A stretch of 64,000 bases of DNA from Rhodeus uyekii (taxonomy: Eukaryota; Chordata; Actinopteri; Cypriniformes; Acheilognathidae), in assembly GCA_037043235.1 (NCBI GenBank), contig JAWRVZ010000132.1, positions 733,501 through 797,500 on the forward strand. Reading direction: 5' to 3'. The position numbers were made by a program, and so were the translations under genes. Below are positions 60,066 through 64,000 of this stretch, one piece after another. The first letter of the stretch is position 1, and the number at the start of each line of letters is the position of its first letter. The notes below the pieces were generated by a model. It did not search any database. It saw only the letters and a program-made list of their open reading frames with translations, and was not told the DNA's origin.

Positions 60066-62194
60066 CTGTAAAAGATAGAGAAGAGAGAGTAAGAGGATGC
60101 GTGTGGTCTGAAAGAGAGAACACGAGAAAGCGCAGAGAATATAGTGGGAGGCTGTGCAGTGACTTCCTTCACCGCAACATTATATTATGCAACGATGTGG
60201 GTGTAAGACTAAAAGATGCATACAGTATGTCTTTGGGTCTAAAGGCCAGTGTCTCAAGCAAGGATCGCGAGCAGTCCAATGTGTGAAAGACGTGGGTCTA
60301 AACAAAAAAACTATATTTAAAGGAATGGTTTATCAAAATATGAAAATGATGGTATTTACTCAATTTTATGTCAAAAAGCCACCAGAATACACTAGGCTGC
60401 ATTACAAGCTTTATGAAAGAGGGTTAGACCAAAACTTAAGTCGTTATTCAAAGAATCCGATAGTACAAAACAATACGTTTACGTTAGTTAATGCATTAAC
60501 TAATAATGAGCAATACATCTGTTAGAGTTCTTATTAATTCTATTTTAAATTTGCATTTGACAGACGCTTTTATCCAAAGCAACTTACATTGCAATTCAGA
60601 TACACATTAACATTATACTCAGTTCTTGCTTTCCCTGGGAATTGAACCCATGACCTTGGCGTTGCAAGTGCCACACTCTACTGTTTGAGCTACAGGAAAA
60701 CTAATGACTTTTGAAATCAACATTTAATAAGATAATAAATAAATGCTTTAGAAGTTGTCGTTTATTCGTAATATTTAGAACTGGATCCTCACTGTTAAGT
60801 GTTACCCTTAATTTTACATACATCTGAAATGCCACATCAATGTACTAGTAAATATTGAAATTAACTTTAATGAAGATTTTTTTTTATTGTTAGTTCATGA
60901 ACTGAAAAAAATGTTGCTGCCTTCATTTAAGTACAATCAACTTTGATATTTAAATCATTTCAACTTAAATTTCATTAAACTGACTTAAAATAGTTTAATC
61001 TTTTATCATTTATAAAAAATAAGTTGAAAAATGCTTAGCTTATTTTGAAGTTAAAGAAATGTAAAAACAGGTCAAATTGATCATCTCATTTTTTTATGTT
61101 TAAAACCTTGCTGTAAAGTGTTAACCTTCATTCTACATTTTAAAACCACCTTAAGATGCATGGCAAAACAAGCCATTTGCCATCAGAAACTTCATGTCGT
61201 GTTTTATTGCTTTAAATTTAAAATCAAAACCATAAAACCAGGAGCATCTAATACTAAAAAGTCTGAGGTAGAGCAACCATATACAATGTCCCAGTTTAAA
61301 CTAAAAATATAATACAATTTCTCAACAACAACAAAAGGACAAAGGCTTAAAACAAACCAGGGCAGCAAAAAAGAAAAGCAAAACCCGCCGCTTAGACGAC
61401 AGAGGTATTATTAGGATAATGTCACAAAAAAGTTACAGCCTGTGGAAAAATCAATGCGTGTAGCGTGACTCAATGAAAAGCAGCCTGCAAATAGATGCAT
61501 TGTGGCAGAGAATCACACCAACAAAATCATCATCTGCATTCAAACACGAGCAAACAAGGCTTATGGGATCCACAAATGTCACTCATATGCATCAGAGTCC
61601 TTGAACCACTAGGCCCTGCAGAGGAAACGAAGACGTGCAGGGAAAGGTCATATCGCCTGTATACATTTCCCTTTAAGCATCTGTCTTCCATCGGTTCGGG
61701 AAAACCTAAGACATCGAGTCCAAATATGACAAATTCAAGCCAATGCTCTGCTGTCCTTGTGCATACAATAATCGCTCATCTCTTTAACTATTAAGTGCGG
61801 TGGCTCATATATTAGATATATTATCATGCCTGACAATGATGCACAATGGTGATGCCTTCATTTACAATTAAACATTTCCTGTTGTGTTTCCACAGATACT
61901 TAACGTTGACGTTTAAACTATCATGAAGGACAACGACACATTGTCACTCTAATGCATTTATATGCATGTATTTGATGGCATATATATGCTTAATGCCTAT
62001 TTGATAAAGAGGCTCGTGACTTATAACTGCAATAACTGAAAAAAGGCAATATTCCATATGCATATGGAAGCCAAATCTGTGTCTTTCTTTAGATGATGCC
62101 AATGATGCTCAGTTACAAGAGCTGGGATGCGTCTTTATAGTCTCCGACTGTTCATTTCTTTTAATAAACGACAAGCAGTGACAACATCAAAGAT
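60066..62194. other. Sequence between candidate first exons and E1
   Basis: It holds a minus-strand SINE (60545-60700) and otherwise unassigned AT-rich DNA. Confidence 0.7.
60545..60700 (-). repeat. tRNA-derived SINE copy
   Basis: Nearly complete: plus strand cgcttttatccaaagcaact, gctttccctgggaattgaac, ccatgaccttggcgttgcaa and cactctactgtttgagctac, the complement of the whole family. Confidence 0.85.
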
Positions 62195-62199
62195 CTAAC

Positions 62200-62254
62200 G
62201 GGACCTGAACGAGCGCAGGATCCGCCGCATCATCAGCATCATCAGCATCAGCAT
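62200..62254 (-). other. cacna1d: Candidate first coding exon B (Met-rich start)
   Basis: Minus-strand reading MLMLMMLMMRRILRSF followed by a possible donor CCC|GTTAGA at 62200 in phase 1, which is the phase needed by the exon starting at 60065. Mammalian Cav1.3 also begins with a run of Met codons, so this is a plausible counterpart. The donor is weak, and the joined frame would meet the TGA at 60004-60006 after 20 more codons. Confidence 0.25.
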
Positions 62255-62356
62255 CTTTCCAGGTCTGACACACATGAAAAATGATCGCACTCCATCATTT
62301 GTTAAACGGATTCATTTTAACCAGAAACGCGCCAGGCCGCCGCGTGAATATCGTAC

Positions 62357-62500
62357 CTTTGATGAGGTCTTTCCTTTCAGCTGAGGATGAGAAGGATGAG
62401 AATGATGATGATGATGATGTTTCGGCTTATATCCAGAGATAAAACTCCGACATCGATTAAAACGCACAGGTCCGATCTGACACGGTAAATTCAAATTCAT
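62357..62500 (-). other. cacna1d: Candidate first exon A (open reading frame to a good donor)
   Basis: On the minus strand an ATG at 62500 opens 48 codons including a run of six His, ending at AAAG|GTACGA, a good donor, at 62357 in phase 0. The N-terminal exon at 60065 begins in phase 1, so a splice between them would read out of frame with the channel and produce an upstream ORF instead. Either this is 5' untranslated exon, or it joins a different acceptor. The peptide resembles nothing I know. Confidence 0.3.
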
Positions 62501-62504
62501 CAGT

Positions 62505-62660
62505 GTGCGTTGGTTATTGTGCGCGTGAGAGAGCGTTTAAGCGTCACGCGGCGTCGGTGAGCGGTGAAATGAGCTGAACTCCCCCTCTGGCTGTGCGCGC
62601 ACGAACCGCGCTCACTTCAGTGACGACGACTCGGAATCACTTCAAGAGTCGGTTTGCTCA
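62505..62660 (-). promoter_or_regulatory. CpG-rich candidate promoter region
   Basis: A CpG-dense stretch (many gcg, cgc and acg steps) in otherwise AT-rich DNA, immediately upstream of the candidate first exons on the minus strand. No clear TATA box is visible. Base composition and position suggest the cacna1d promoter; the transcription start is not determined. Confidence 0.4.
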
Positions 62661-64000
62661 AATGAATCATCTCGTGGGATCGCTTGAGTCATTCAGTTGT
62701 TCTCAATGCGGGATTTTACTTTACTTTTTTGTTTGTTGTAAAAGTATTTTTATCGATTATTGTTTTTTGATTAGGCGATTTATTCTTCCACCAATTTTCA
62801 TATACAATTCTGTTAATTAACAATATTGTTTTCGCACATTTTACGCCTAAAAATATGTTGAGTGATTTATGATTAATTTCAATAACCGTTCACAAACATT
62901 ATTCAACTGTCGTTGAATATAGTTTATTATATAAATTTTTTTCTTCATACACGATCGGAAGAAGCTTAGTTTGAGTCCATTAAAAACGAGGCACATGCCA
63001 ATAACCAATCAAAATATAAAGATAACAATTCAAGCCAATCAGCTTCCAGCACCTCATGAGTGCCGACAAACTTTTAGTACAAAATTACAACAATAAAAAT
63101 CCAAAATGAAAGTAATGACTGAATGTCTATATGTAATTTGTGCACGTGAGCATAACTATTAATTATAAGAAGATCAATATTGGGTTCTATTAATATTAAT
63201 TCACACACCAGCATAAATTGGATTTATTTTTAACATTAACTAACAAAAATATTAACAATGAAAATTGTATTATCGTTATGCTAATCATTAATAAAAATGA
63301 TTCTTAATATAATTTACAATATTGTGCACACTTGAATCTAATCAAATATCGGTCCTTATGAATCGTTTCAACCAAATCTTCAACAAGATTTGGTTCAAAA
63401 TGATGATTCATTACTTACATCAGTAAGAATGAACAGATGTTTGACAGTATATATATATATATGTATAGTATATTAATATATTGCAGGACCCTTCAACTAG
63501 TACAGACCAACATGTCAGTGAAAAGATTTGCCATGAAATACTTTCAACAATTTCAGAAGTATTATGCTATTCCTATGAATGCACTTTGATGACAGATTGA
63601 TTTATTGAATAAGGAAGGCCGGCAGAAAGGGTGAATACTAAATAATCATCACAGTGTGTGTAAAGTATAGAAATCAGGACAAGAAGCTCACCGAGCAGAA
63701 CTGAAGGCCTTCCAGAACATGCAATTACAGCTCAGAGAGTAAAGACTTCCCTTGAGTAATCTTTTTCAAAGAGAAAATGTGTAATCTGAATGATCAGAAG
63801 AAACCCATTTTATATACTGTGCAAATACACTATATTATTTTCAGCATCGAAGCTACTATTTCTAGAGACTATCGCAAACAAAAACAGCAAGAATTTAACA
63901 GTAATATAATACATATTCTTCTGCACTGCAGACAATATTCATTCATTTGTGCATGCTCATGAATACATTAGTTCAAACTATTGTTGATCATCCTCGAGCC
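62661..64000. other. 5' flanking sequence
   Basis: AT-rich DNA upstream of the gene. No ORF of interest, no recognisable repeat apart from a short TA run near 63449-63462. Confidence 0.65.

Noticed and set aside
59657..60071. Plus-strand ORFs of 92 and 105 codons
   Set aside because: Antisense shadows of the GC-rich N-terminal exon E1.
62312..62500. Minus-strand ORF with a run of six His as a standalone small protein
   Set aside because: The reading passes through a good donor site and lies in a CpG-rich 5' region; it is better explained as candidate exon or leader sequence.
62585..62640. Possible second gene upstream on the plus strand (ORF at 62593-62820)
   Set aside because: No conserved motif, Met-start in promoter-like DNA and AT-rich 3' half; nothing supports a gene.

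Overview
The window is a piece of vertebrate nuclear genome, almost certainly a ray-finned fish and probably a cyprinid or close relative. The signs are intron-rich gene structure, GT-AG exons of 31 to 233 coding bases, a tRNA-derived SINE family ending in the 'gctttggataaaagcgtc' tail, hAT and Tc1/mariner MITEs, a DIRS-type relic, and abundant AT, CA and GATA microsatellites. The group assignment rests on repeat style and is an inference.

One gene fills the window. It runs on the minus strand from about 62.5 kb to position 1 and leaves the window at its 3' side. It encodes the pore-forming alpha-1 subunit of an L-type calcium channel of the Cav1.3 class (cacna1d; fish often have a and b copies and the sequence alone does not say which). 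I could place 27 sequential coding exons, two alternative exons and one in-frame cassette exon. Taking one exon from each alternative pair and leaving out the cassette gives 3519 coding bases, or 1173 codons with no phase break, from the Met in the first certain coding exon to the end of domain IV S2. The rest of domain IV (S3 onward) and the C-terminus lie beyond position 1.

Layout from the gene's 5' end: CpG-rich upstream region and candidate first exons (62.2-62.65 kb); N-terminal exon (59684-60065), whose conserved upstream reading frame carries a TGA stop; domain I (55.4-25.4 kb, with a 19.7 kb intron); I-II linker with the beta-subunit binding site (21.9-15.3 kb); domain II (15.3-12.7 kb); short acidic II-III loop (12.8-12.2 kb); domain III (11.6-1.7 kb); III-IV linker and domain IV S1-S2 (1324-405). 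Three of the four pore glutamates and three S4 voltage sensors are visible.

The splicing architecture is the most informative part. There are two U12-type (minor spliceosome) introns, two mutually exclusive exon pairs (IS6 and IIIS2), a cassette exon in the I-II linker and a NAGNAG acceptor. The introns carry at least six hAT-like and five Tc1/mariner-like non-autonomous elements with readable target duplications, one three-deep nest of transposons, a DIRS relic with a recognisable tyrosine-recombinase end, a perfect 96-bp palindrome 68 bp from a splice donor, and a stray copy of part of one of the gene's own exons. I found no second protein gene, no tRNA or rRNA gene and no CRISPR array, and no novel multi-gene system.
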